Shown: positions 1-5,808 of the stretch, piece by piece
Numbering within the stretch: the first letter of the stretch is position 1
Layout: every line of letters begins with the position of its first letter
Assembly: GCA_903874575.1 (NCBI GenBank)
Contig: CAIQSZ010000412.1
Span: forward strand, 1 to 5,940
Reading direction: 5' to 3'
DNA: 5,940 nt
Source of the DNA: an uncultured Elusimicrobia bacterium
GTDB lineage: Bacteria; Elusimicrobiota; Elusimicrobia; UBA1565; UBA9628
The notes under the pieces: generated by a model
Database searches by the model: none
Told to the model about the DNA's origin: nothing
What the model saw: the letters and a program-made list of their open reading frames with translations, nothing else
Translations under genes and position numbers: made by a program

Positions 1-386
1 CCGAGCGGCACGCCGGCCTGGAGAAAGCCGATGAACAGCGGCACCGCGGAGCAGGAGCAGAACGGCGTGACCACTCCCAGCCCAGCGGCCATCACGTTGC
101 CGGCGCCCAAGCGGCGGCCGGAGAGCAGGGAGCGGGTGCGCTCCGGGGACACGAAGGTGTGAACGACGCCCATGAGGACCACGATCGCCGCCAGCAGGAG
201 ACCGACTTTGGGCGCCTCGTACGCGAAGAAACCCAGCGCGGCGCCCCAGCGCGAGCGCGGATCGACGCCGAGCCCCCTCACCGCGGCGTCGGCGAACGCC
301 GCCAGATGCGCATAGACCGCCAGCCAAGCGGCGGCCGCGAGCGCGGTCGCCGCCGTCCGTTTCACGCTTGAACGTTCCACGATCAT
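1..386 (-). CDS. ArsP/YraQ-type permease, N-terminal part (cut by the left edge)
   Basis: This is a multi-pass inner-membrane permease of the PF03773 (ArsP_1, formerly DUF318) type; 128 codons are visible and the C-terminal half lies off the window. Family members include exporters of organoarsenicals and putative Cu/Zn or thiol-metal exporters, but the substrate here cannot be read. Hydrophobic segments lie at about residues 11-31, 61-79 and 98-122. The third holds the family hallmark VTPFCSCSAVP (106-116), with Cys110 and Cys112 placed to act on a soft metal or metalloid. The N-terminus is short and basic (RSSVKR) before the first segment. The ATG at 386-384 was chosen because AGGGA sits 5 bases upstream and the frame stays open to the edge. 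The gene starts 13 bases after the stop of the histidine kinase, so co-transcription with it is likely. Family placement is firm; metal or metalloid transport is inferred. Confidence 0.85.
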   Translation of the reverse strand, partial: MIVERSSVKRTAATALAAAAWLAVYAHLAAFADAAVRGLGVDPRSRWGAALGFFAYEAPKVGLLLAAIVVLMGVVHTFVSPERTRSLLSGRRLGAGNVMAAGLGVVTPFCSCSAVPLFIGFLQAGVPL

Positions 387-387
387 G

Positions 388-403
388 CTAGTCCCTGCAC
401 TAG
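388..403 (-). promoter_or_regulatory. Small inverted repeat holding the permease ribosome binding site
   Basis: On the minus strand, CTAGT and ACTAG are perfect 5-base arms around the 6-base loop GCAGGG. The kinase stop TAG (402-400) lies in the first arm. The permease Shine-Dalgarno AGGGA spans the loop and the first base of the second arm. A ribosome ending at the kinase stop would open this stem, which would suit translational coupling of the two genes. The repeat is visible; the regulatory role is inference, and a 5-base stem is weak. Confidence 0.35.
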
Positions 404-1716
404 GCTAATGCCGTCGGTAGATAGAGCCGGAATCGGGTGCCGTTGCCGGGCTGGCTGTGCACTGAAACCGCGCCGCCGCTCCCCTTGACGATGCCGGCAA
501 CCATGGCAAGTCCTAAACCAGTCCCTTGGCCGGGCGGCTTCGTGGTGAAGAACGGCTTGAATATCCTGGACTGGACCTCTTCGCTCATGCCCGTGCCCGT
601 GTCGCTTATGTCGAGGACGGCGTATTCGCCGGGTGCTACGCCCATATGTTTCACGGCATCCGTGTCGAGACGAACCCGGCCCGTCTTGAAGGAGAGTTCT
701 CCGCCGTCGGGCATGGCGTCGCGAGCGTTGACCGCGATGTTGATGACGATCTGCTCGAATTGAACGGGGTCGAACCAGGCCTTTGCGCCGGTCGGCGCGA
801 GGTCGAGAATGAACCGGATGTCCTTGCCCAAGGTGAGCCCAAGAAGGTCCACCGTTGAGGCGACGCTCGCATTGAGGTCGATATCCTTAGGAGCAAGAGG
901 AGCTTCCCGGCTGAAGGCCAGAAGTTTGCCCGTCAGAGAGGCTACGCTCTTCGAAGCCATTTGGATCGCATGCGCGGATTCCCGCGCCTCCCCTTCGGGC
1001 AATCCCTCAAAGAGGATGGCGGCGTGGCCGGAGATCAGGGTAATCAGGTTGTTGAAGTCGTGAGCGGCCCCAGCGGCGAGTTTGTCGATCGCATCCATCT
1101 TCTGGACCTGCCTCAATATCGCGTCGCTCCGACGCAAGGACTCCTCCACTTTCTTGCGCGCGATGATACCGGCCAGGATATCCGCGACCGCGCGGAGAAA
1201 CTCCGCCTCACGAGGGTCGCTCGGGTGGCCTTCCGCCAGATAGAGGACGATGACGCCGAGGGTCCGCTGCTCCAATCGAATCGGGACGACATAATGTCCA
1301 TGGGGCCGCATCCCCTCATACGTCACTTCATGGTCGGGGCCCAGGGCAGCCGTATGGATCAACTCGCCCGACTGCGCCGCCTTCCCGCAGAGACAGTGTC
1401 CGAATGGAACCGTCGCGCATGACGACAGCGGCTGGGGATGCAGCCCCCCCTGAGCCTTGAGGACGAGGCAATCCTTATCGTCGACAAGGAAGACGCCCCC
1501 TTTATGCAACAGCGAGAGCCAGGGGATCGCAAGCAGTTCTTCAAGCGCTTGGGACAGGACCTCCTCTATGGGCACGGCTAAAAGGGAGAGCCGGAGCAGT
1601 TTATGGAGGGAAGAAAGGAACTCAAAACTCTGCTTGAGCAACGCCTCGTCCTGGCCTTGGCCGAGAACGCCGCCGGGCGGCTCATTCTTCTTGTTATGAC
1701 TGTGAGGCTGGCTCAT
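400..1716 (-). CDS. Soluble GAF-domain sensor histidine kinase
   Basis: This is a cytoplasmic two-component sensor kinase of 438 residues with no membrane segment or receiver domain. Residues here are numbered from the upstream GTG at 1752; subtract 12 for the preferred start. Order: a GAF domain (about 55-198), a short helical linker (198-218), a HisKA region with phospho-acceptor His231 in AAHDFNN, then HATPase_c. The ATPase shows the N box (NIAVNARDAMPDGG, 338-351), G1 (DTGTGMS, 384-390), F box (FKPFFTTK, 398-405) and G2 (GQGTGLGLAM, 408-417), so it should be active. The GAF carries GHCLCGKAA (118-126) and PHGHY (150-154), a Cys/His set recurring in one GAF subfamily. The ATG at 1716 is preferred because AAGGA lies about 8 bases upstream; the GTG at 1752 directly abuts a TATACT box and lacks a leader. 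No response regulator is adjacent in the window. GC content looks lower than in its neighbours. The signal sensed is unknown. Confidence 0.9.
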   Translation of the reverse strand: MSQPHSHNKKNEPPGGVLGQGQDEALLKQSFEFLSSLHKLLRLSLLAVPIEEVLSQALEELLAIPWLSLLHKGGVFLVDDKDCLVLKAQGGLHPQPLSSCATVPFGHCLCGKAAQSGELIHTAALGPDHEVTYEGMRPHGHYVVPIRLEQRTLGVIVLYLAEGHPSDPREAEFLRAVADILAGIIARKKVEESLRRSDAILRQVQKMDAIDKLAAGAAHDFNNLITLISGHAAILFEGLPEGEARESAHAIQMASKSVASLTGKLLAFSREAPLAPKDIDLNASVASTVDLLGLTLGKDIRFILDLAPTGAKAWFDPVQFEQIVINIAVNARDAMPDGGELSFKTGRVRLDTDAVKHMGVAPGEYAVLDISDTGTGMSEEVQSRIFKPFFTTKPPGQGTGLGLAMVAGIVKGSGGAVSVHSQPGNGTRFRLYLPTALA

Positions 1717-1752
1717 ATCTAAATTCCTTTTTGAGGTTGGCGTCGCACCCAC

Positions 1753-1758
1753 AGTATA
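1753..1758 (-). promoter_or_regulatory. Candidate -10 box of the kinase-permease operon
   Basis: TATACT on the minus strand matches the sigma70-type -10 consensus at five of six positions. Transcription would start about seven bases downstream, giving a leader of about 30 bases that includes the AAGGA ribosome binding site (around 1724-1728) before the ATG at 1716. No convincing -35 hexamer is seen 16-18 bases upstream. The position argues against use of the GTG at 1752, which abuts the box. Confidence 0.45.
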
Positions 1759-1792
1759 CCCAAACCGTCGCCTTAGACCACGTCACGATATG

Positions 1793-1830
1793 GTCGAACG
1801 AGCATTCGACGCGTCATGCGCTTGTGACGC
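1793..1830. promoter_or_regulatory. Two abutting inverted repeats in the divergent intergenic region
   Basis: GTCGAA-N6-TTCGAC (1793-1810) is followed without a gap by GCGTCA-N8-TGACGC (1811-1830); all arms are perfect over 6 bases. They lie between the kinase start (1716) and the phosphoesterase start (1886), upstream of both candidate -10 boxes. Adjacent dyads like these could be operators for a dimeric regulator serving either or both divergent units. No known operator consensus was recognised. GC-rich DNA makes short dyads fairly common, so the call is tentative. Confidence 0.3.
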
Positions 1831-1872
1831 CGCGGTCAAGCGCGACTCATGGTTGCGCGCCGGCCCCCGCGC

Positions 1873-1878
1873 TATACT
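1873..1878 (+). promoter_or_regulatory. Candidate -10 box of the phosphoesterase-glycosyltransferase operon
   Basis: TATACT ends 7 bases before the ATG at 1886, so transcription would start at or within a base or two of the start codon, giving a leaderless mRNA. No Shine-Dalgarno lies in front of that ATG, which agrees. The only -35 candidate is the weak TGGTTG at 1850-1855 (17-base spacer). The 8-mer TATACTGT is the same as at the kinase promoter in the opposite orientation (1751-1758). Confidence 0.45.
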
Positions 1879-1885
1879 GTCGGCG

Positions 1886-2689
1886 ATGAATCTCCGCGAC
1901 CCGCTCCCTCCGGGGGACGAGCCCCGGCGCTGGCGCGCCATCTGGATTTCGGATATTCACCTCGGCACGAGGGACTGCAAGTCGGTCTTTCTGCTGGAGT
2001 TCCTCAAACACAACGAATCCGATACTCTGTACCTCGTCGGGGACATCATCGACGGTTGGCGCCTTAAGACCTCCTGGCACTACTGGGACCAAACGCAGAA
2101 CGACGTCGTGCAGAAGATCCTGCGCAAGGCGCGCCGCGGCGCGCGCGTCGTCCTGGTGCCCGGCAACCACGACGAAGCCTTGCGCGAGTTCAGCGGCATG
2201 CATTTCGGCGGCGTCGAAGTCGCGCTGGAGTCCGTGCATGAGACCGCCGACGGCCGGCGCCTGCTCGTCGTCCATGGCGACCGGTTCGACGGGATCGTGC
2301 GGCACGCCAAGTCCATCGCCGTGCTGGGCACGTGGGCTTACGACGCCGCTCTGCGGGTGAACCATTGGTTCAACCTCGGGCGGCGGCTGTTCGGTCTGCC
2401 GTACTGGTCGCTGTCGGCGTATCTGAAGCATAAGGTCAAGAACGCCGTCGAGTTCATCGCGAAGTTCGAGGACGAGATGATCGCGGAAACCAAACGGCGC
2501 GGCCTTGACGGCGTGATATGCGGCCATATCCATCATGCGGAGATTCGAGACTCGAACGGCGTCCTCTACTGCAACGACGGCGACTGGGTGGAAAGTTGCA
2601 CGGCCCTCGTCGAGGATTTTGACGGCCGCTTGAACGTCCTGCGCTGGGCCGAGGAACGCCGCAGGCTGGGCGCGCGGGCCGCCGCGTGA
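1886..2689 (+). CDS. LpxH-like calcineurin-fold metallophosphoesterase
   Basis: This is a 267-residue metallophosphoesterase of the UDP-2,3-diacylglucosamine diphosphatase-like group (COG2908). Binuclear metal-site motifs are complete and in order: SDIHLG (22-27, Asp23/His25), GDIID (52-56), GNHDE (93-97), VHGDRFD (129-135) and GHIHH (213-217), followed by the LpxH-like NDGDW (230-234). A helical insert, about 140-195, with aromatic and basic residues (NHWFNLGRRLFG) could contact a lipid or membrane. Canonical LpxH has GNRD where this has GNHD, so a related activity on another lipid-linked or nucleotide pyrophosphate is possible and I give no symbol. The ATG at 1886 was chosen; an upstream ATG at 1790 would add 32 residues without family resemblance across the promoter region. 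The gene overlaps the downstream glycosyltransferase by GTGA (2686-2689), so the two are translationally coupled. Fold certain; substrate uncertain. Confidence 0.9.
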   Translation: MNLRDPLPPGDEPRRWRAIWISDIHLGTRDCKSVFLLEFLKHNESDTLYLVGDIIDGWRLKTSWHYWDQTQNDVVQKILRKARRGARVVLVPGNHDEALREFSGMHFGGVEVALESVHETADGRRLLVVHGDRFDGIVRHAKSIAVLGTWAYDAALRVNHWFNLGRRLFGLPYWSLSAYLKHKVKNAVEFIAKFEDEMIAETKRRGLDGVICGHIHHAEIRDSNGVLYCNDGDWVESCTALVEDFDGRLNVLRWAEERRRLGARAAA

Positions 2690-3852
2690 AGAAGTCCCCG
2701 GACGCGCAAAAAATCCTGATCCTGCACGCCTCCGTCGGCGCCGGGCACGCGCGCGCCGCGAAGGCCGTCGCCGACGCGCTCGCGCTCGAATCGCCCGGGA
2801 CGCGGACGACCGTCGTCGACGCGCTGGATCTGGCGCGCCCTCTGTTCAAGTCCGCCTACGCGCAGTGCTACTTGGACCTGATCAGCAAAACGCCCGCCTT
2901 GTTCGGTCGCCTGTTCGAGTGGACCGACCGCCGCCCGGGCCCCGGCGCGCTCTACGACCGCTTGCGCCGCGCCGTCCAGCGCTGGGGCGTGAACGAGCTC
3001 GCGGACCTGGTGATCGGCGGCGGTTGGGACGCGATCGTGAACACCCATTTTCTCGCGCCCGAGCTTGTCGCCGCTCTGCGATCGGCGGGAAAGTTTTCGG
3101 CGCCTCAACTCACCGTCGTGACCGACTACGACGCCCATCGCATCTGGGTCCATGAGCCGACCGAGCGCTACTGCGTCGCGAGTTCCGTCGCCGCCGCGTC
3201 TTTGCGCGGCCGCGGCGTCCCCGCCGCGGCGATTGCGGTCACCGGCGTTCCCATCGATCCGTCGTTCTCGGCCCCCATGGACCGCGGCGCCGCGCGCCGA
3301 GCGCTCGGGCTCTCCGACGGTTATCCGGTCGTCGTCCAGGCCGCGGGCGGCCAGGGCGTGGGGCCGCTCGGTAATATTTACCGCGCCTTGCTCGCGTCCG
3401 AGGTCCCGTCCGAAATCGTCGTCGTATGCGGACGCAATGAAGAAGGGCGCAGGAGCTTGACGAAAATCCGTCCGCCGTCGCGCCACCGCGTGCAGGTCCT
3501 GGGCTTCACCGAGAAAATGCGCGGCCTCATGGCCGCGGCGGACCTGCTCGTCACCAAGCCGGGCGGCCTGACCGTCAGCGAAGCTCTCGCCTGCGGCTTG
3601 CCGATGGTCGTCGTGAATCCTATCCCGGGCCAGGAAGAGCGCAACTCGGACTATCTGCTCGGGAACGGGGCCGCGGCGGCGGCGAACGCGCCGGCCGCGC
3701 TCACCGGCGTGGTCGACGGCCTTCTGTCCTCGCAGGCGCGCTTGGCCGAAATGCGGCGCCGCGCGGGGGAATTGGGCCGCCCGCGCGCCGCCTTCACGGT
3801 CGCGAGAGCCGCCTTGGAACTCGCTCGAGGGCGTTTGCCGACTGCAACCTAA
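2686..3852 (+). CDS. MGDG-synthase-like GT28 glycosyltransferase
   Basis: This 388-residue protein resembles monogalactosyldiacylglycerol synthase and bacterial UgtP-type diacylglycerol glucosyltransferases, which move a sugar from a UDP-sugar to diacylglycerol at the inner face of the membrane. The N-terminal MGDG_synth domain (about 8-175) shows HASVGAGHARAA (14-25) with the family GxGH (18-21), NTHF (119-122) and VVTDYDAH...W (144-154). The C-terminal GT28 domain (about 210-380) shows VTGVPI (185-190), a glycine-rich QAAGGQG (218-224), VLGFTEKM (271-278), KPGGLTVSEALACGLP (291-306) and NPIPGQEERN (311-320), the nucleotide-sugar site. Length fits the family; no membrane segment is evident, so peripheral attachment is expected. 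The start is GTG at 2686, inside the GTGA overlap with the phosphoesterase stop, supporting an operon. Its stop (3850-3852) overlaps that of the convergent gene. UDP-glucose or UDP-galactose as donor and diacylglycerol as acceptor are family-based guesses. Confidence 0.9.
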   Translation: MKKSPDAQKILILHASVGAGHARAAKAVADALALESPGTRTTVVDALDLARPLFKSAYAQCYLDLISKTPALFGRLFEWTDRRPGPGALYDRLRRAVQRWGVNELADLVIGGGWDAIVNTHFLAPELVAALRSAGKFSAPQLTVVTDYDAHRIWVHEPTERYCVASSVAAASLRGRGVPAAAIAVTGVPIDPSFSAPMDRGAARRALGLSDGYPVVVQAAGGQGVGPLGNIYRALLASEVPSEIVVVCGRNEEGRRSLTKIRPPSRHRVQVLGFTEKMRGLMAAADLLVTKPGGLTVSEALACGLPMVVVNPIPGQEERNSDYLLGNGAAAAANAPAALTGVVDGLLSSQARLAEMRRRAGELGRPRAAFTVARAALELARGRLPTAT

Positions 3853-4424
3853 ATCGGACCGCTCGCGATAGGATGCCTGGACCGGCGCGTCAATCCCGCG
3901 ACGGCGACCGACAAGAAGCTCGCGACGAGCGCCGTCGCCGTCCGCACGCCCCACGCTTGGAGGCCCGGGCTCCAAATCAGCCAGGAAGCGACGCCCGAGG
4001 CCGCGACGGCGGCGTAATAGTCGGCGGGAAAGCCGAGGATCTTGCGGCGAAACCACGGGATCGGCGTCGCGCGGAATTTCGCGAGCCCCCACGCGGGATT
4101 CCACGCGAACCACTGCAGGTCCCAAACGGCGGTCGTGAGCAGGTAGGCGGACGCGCACTTGGCCCACAACTCCGGCGAGAAGCCGGAGAACACGATCGGC
4201 AAATGGAAGACGCCGACCAGAAACAGCGTGAGCCACACGTGGTAGCCGGTGACCTCCTTGCCGTTGGTGAGCCTCAGCCACCAGTCCGGCCCCCAGCGCC
4301 AGGTGGGCAAACCCTTGGCCCAGCCCTCGGGCCCTTCGATCTCGATCTCGACGCGGGCCAGCAGCCAGCAGAGCGCGAACAACGCGAGGCCCTCGCGGAC
4401 GGCGGCGGAGCTCGCAGCGCTCAT
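3849..4424 (-). CDS. Trp-rich five-segment membrane protein of unknown function
   Basis: I cannot name a function. The 191-residue product is an integral membrane protein with hydrophobic segments at about 8-24, 60-80, 88-107, 135-152 and 160-178 and a basic tail (TRRSRH, 179-184). It has 16 tryptophans (about 8 percent), an unusual load. Motif-like stretches that look constrained are EIEGPEGWAKGLPTWR (28-43) between segments 1 and 2, TGYHVWL (59-65) at the start of segment 2, and WDLQWFAWNPAWGLAKF (101-117) at the end of segment 3. These read like a family signature I recall from uncharacterised environmental bacterial and archaeal membrane proteins, without a known role. The ATG at 4424 was chosen; an upstream start at 4493 would place a non-hydrophobic extension across the promoter. 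There is no Shine-Dalgarno. The stop at 3849-3851 overlaps that of the glycosyltransferase, tail to tail. Confidence 0.75.
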   Translation of the reverse strand: MSAASSAAVREGLALFALCWLLARVEIEIEGPEGWAKGLPTWRWGPDWWLRLTNGKEVTGYHVWLTLFLVGVFHLPIVFSGFSPELWAKCASAYLLTTAVWDLQWFAWNPAWGLAKFRATPIPWFRRKILGFPADYYAAVAASGVASWLIWSPGLQAWGVRTATALVASFLSVAVAGLTRRSRHPIASGPI

Positions 4425-4430
4425 GAGGTT

Positions 4431-4436
4431 ATTGTA
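4431..4436 (-). promoter_or_regulatory. Candidate -10 box giving a leaderless start for the membrane protein
   Basis: On the minus strand TACAAT (five of six to consensus) is followed by AACCTC and then the ATG at 4424. A start seven bases after the box falls on the A of the ATG. No Shine-Dalgarno is present, which fits a leaderless message. The -35 region is poor; the best match is TCGACG with a 15-base spacer. Confidence 0.45.
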
Positions 4437-4450
4437 GTTTCTTGGAGAAT

Positions 4451-4469
4451 ACGTCGATCCCGACGTCGG
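4451..4469. repeat. Overlapping palindromes in the second divergent region
   Basis: ACGTCG-ATCC-CGACGT (4451-4466) is a perfect inverted repeat. It overlaps the self-complementary 10-mer CCGACGTCGG (4460-4469). Both lie 15-33 bases upstream of the membrane-protein -10 box, a usual place for a regulator site. The rest of this 112-base region (4425-4536) holds a weak TAGACT (4496-4501) that could be the -10 of the AlkD gene. No function is shown. Confidence 0.3.
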
Positions 4470-4536
4470 CAAACCCGCGCGCCAATGTAGCAAAATAGAC
4501 TCCAGCCCGAACGTCCGCTCCGAAAACGGAAAAACG

Positions 4537-5271
4537 ATGAAAACCGACCGTGACCAGCCGCCCCATTCGGCGACCGCGAGGAGCCGAGAGCTCTTGACCA
4601 GGCTCCGAGCGGACCTGCGCCGCAGCGCCGACGCCTCGAAGGCTCCAGGGATGCGGGCCTACATGAAGTCCGCCATGCCCTACCACGGAGTCCCCCTCCC
4701 GACGGTGCGCAAAGTGTGCCGGCGCGTCTTCGCCGATCTGGACTTGCCGACCGCGGCGGCTTGGCGGTCTCACGCGCTGACCCTTTGGCGCAAGGCGCGA
4801 TACCGCGAGGAGCGTTACGCGGCGTTGGCTCTGGCGGGGCATCCGCGCGCCGCGCGCTTCCAGACCCCCGACGCCATGAAGATGTACGAGGAGATGATCA
4901 CCACGGGCGCGTGGTGGGATTACGTGGACGATATCGCCACCCACCGGGTCGGCCCCATTCTCATGCGGCACCGAAAACCGATGGAAACGATGATGCGGGC
5001 TTGGAGCCGGTCGGAAAATCTATGGAAGCGCCGGACCTCGATTCTCTGCCAGATCGGCTTCAAGCAGGAGACCGACCTTGATTTGCTTTACGCCTGCATC
5101 GAACCCTCCCTCGGCTCGAAGGAGTTCTTCCTGCAAAAAGCCGTCGGCTGGGCGCTGCGCCAATACGCCTGGACCGATCCAGAGGAAGTGATCCGCTACG
5201 TCCGGCGGCACGACGCCCGCCTCAGCCCCCTGAGCAGACGGGAAGCGCTCAAGAACGTTCTAAAACGTTAA
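4537..5271 (+). CDS. AlkD-family DNA alkylation repair glycosylase
   Basis: This 244-residue protein is a HEAT-like-repeat DNA glycosylase of the AlkD type (PF08713), a cytosolic base-excision enzyme that removes N3- and N7-alkylated purines. From memory of Bacillus cereus AlkD, the key residues are Trp109, Asp113, Arg148 and Trp187. The residues here are Trp127 and Asp131 (WWDYVD), Arg166 (WKRRTS) and Trp205 (VGWALR), with the same spacings of 4, 35 and 39, so the catalytic cleft looks intact. Other family stretches are MKSAMPYHGVPLPTVRK (43-59) and REERYAALAL (90-99). The chain is nearly all alpha-helical and basic, fitting a DNA-binding solenoid. The first 18 or so residues form a polar extension. 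The ATG at 4537 is preceded by a weak GGA (4528-4530), part of a small TCCG-AAAA-CGGA stem. The gene is monocistronic, divergent from the membrane protein and convergent with the CYTH gene 12 bases away. No adaptive-response partner is adjacent. Confidence 0.9.
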   Translation: MKTDRDQPPHSATARSRELLTRLRADLRRSADASKAPGMRAYMKSAMPYHGVPLPTVRKVCRRVFADLDLPTAAAWRSHALTLWRKARYREERYAALALAGHPRAARFQTPDAMKMYEEMITTGAWWDYVDDIATHRVGPILMRHRKPMETMMRAWSRSENLWKRRTSILCQIGFKQETDLDLLYACIEPSLGSKEFFLQKAVGWALRQYAWTDPEEVIRYVRRHDARLSPLSRREALKNVLKR

Positions 5272-5283
5272 GGACGAAGATAC

Positions 5284-5793
5284 CTATCCGGGCAGCATCT
5301 CGACGTACGCGCCCTCCAGCAGCGAGGGCGCCTCGATGGCCAGCTCCGCCATGAGACGGCGCGCGATCTCTTCCCCCTCTTGCTCGGTCTGTCCCGATTT
5401 CATGCAGACTTCCAATTCGATGAACCGGCCCAGTCCCTCGACCTCGTCGAAATGGACCCGGGTCTGGCCCACGAGAAGAACCGTCCGTTTCTTGCGCACG
5501 GTTCTGCCCGCCCCCAACGCCTTCGACAACAACGCCTTCATCGAGGCCGCGTCCGGAACGGGCGCAATCTCGTAAGAGGACGCCTTGGGGCCGGCTTGGT
5601 CCGACCTTTGATAGAAGATGAGATGGCTCCGCCCCTCGGCCCCGAGGTCGCGGAGCTTGAGCCGCCCTTTCCCGCAGTTAAAGAACGTGTCTTCCTGCGA
5701 CAGCTCTTCCGTTTTCCGGCAGAGCGCTTTGGCTCGCGCCAACTGGCCGTCCCAGTCGGCGGCCTTGGCCTTGATTTCAATGTTAGTCGGCAT
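5284..5793 (-). CDS. CYTH-domain protein, class IV adenylate cyclase-like
   Basis: This 169-residue protein is a single CYTH domain, the triphosphate-tunnel fold shared by CyaB-type class IV adenylate cyclases, thiamine triphosphatases and inorganic tripolyphosphatases. Signatures in order are NIEIKAK (4-10), DTFFNCGKGRLKLR (35-48), HLIFYQR (57-63), a conserved SYEI (73-76), TRVHFDEVEGLGRFIELEV (111-129) and YVEML (163-167). Charged residues from each strand would line the tunnel and bind two metals and the triphosphate. The first Glu of the usual ExExK is Asn4, as in the RN(I/V)EIK subgroup. Cyclase versus triphosphatase cannot be decided by sequence. The ATG at 5793 was chosen because the CYTH motif begins within four residues; a start at 5919 would add 42 residues overlapping the divergent gene. 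There is no clear Shine-Dalgarno. It converges on AlkD with 12 bases between stops, without a recognisable terminator. Confidence 0.88.
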   Translation of the reverse strand: MPTNIEIKAKAADWDGQLARAKALCRKTEELSQEDTFFNCGKGRLKLRDLGAEGRSHLIFYQRSDQAGPKASSYEIAPVPDAASMKALLSKALGAGRTVRKKRTVLLVGQTRVHFDEVEGLGRFIELEVCMKSGQTEQEGEEIARRLMAELAIEAPSLLEGAYVEMLPG

Positions 5794-5801
5794 CGCTCGT
5801 A

Positions 5802-5808
5802 TATGATA
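5802..5808. promoter_or_regulatory. Symmetric -10 element, possible bidirectional promoter
   Basis: TATGATA reads TATGAT on the plus strand (5802-5807) and TATCAT on the minus strand (5808-5803), each one mismatch from TATAAT. The plus-strand box ends 10 bases before the ATG at 5818; the minus-strand box ends 9 bases before the ATG at 5793. Both would give very short leaders. TATnATA is the known symmetric form of -10 element that fires in both directions. -35 matches are weak on both sides. Confidence 0.45.

Noticed and set aside
159..371. A 70-codon plus-strand frame at the left end
   Set aside because: It is antisense to the permease, whose minus-strand frame shows the CSCS family motif and membrane segments.
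961..1422. A 153-codon plus-strand frame inside the kinase gene
   Set aside because: It is antisense to the GAF and HisKA coding region, with no ribosome binding site and no domain-like sequence.
1790..1885. An upstream ATG adding 32 residues to the phosphoesterase
   Set aside because: The extension has no family resemblance, covers the inverted repeats and the -10 box, and has no Shine-Dalgarno.
1847..2536. A 229-codon minus-strand frame opposite the phosphoesterase gene
   Set aside because: It shadows a gene with all its catalytic motifs, and its own translation shows no recognisable domain.
3849..3900. A rho-independent terminator between the convergent genes
   Set aside because: The stops overlap and no GC stem followed by a T run is present on either strand.
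2566..4281. A 571-codon open frame on the minus strand across the glycosyltransferase and half of the membrane gene
   Set aside because: Its product is a low-complexity Arg/Gly/Ala/Asp-rich chain with no domain motif. It lies opposite or out of frame with two well-supported genes, as is common in GC-rich DNA.
3873..4490. A 205-codon plus-strand frame opposite the membrane protein gene
   Set aside because: Its product is Arg/Gly/Pro-rich without structure, while the minus frame encodes clear membrane segments and motif blocks.
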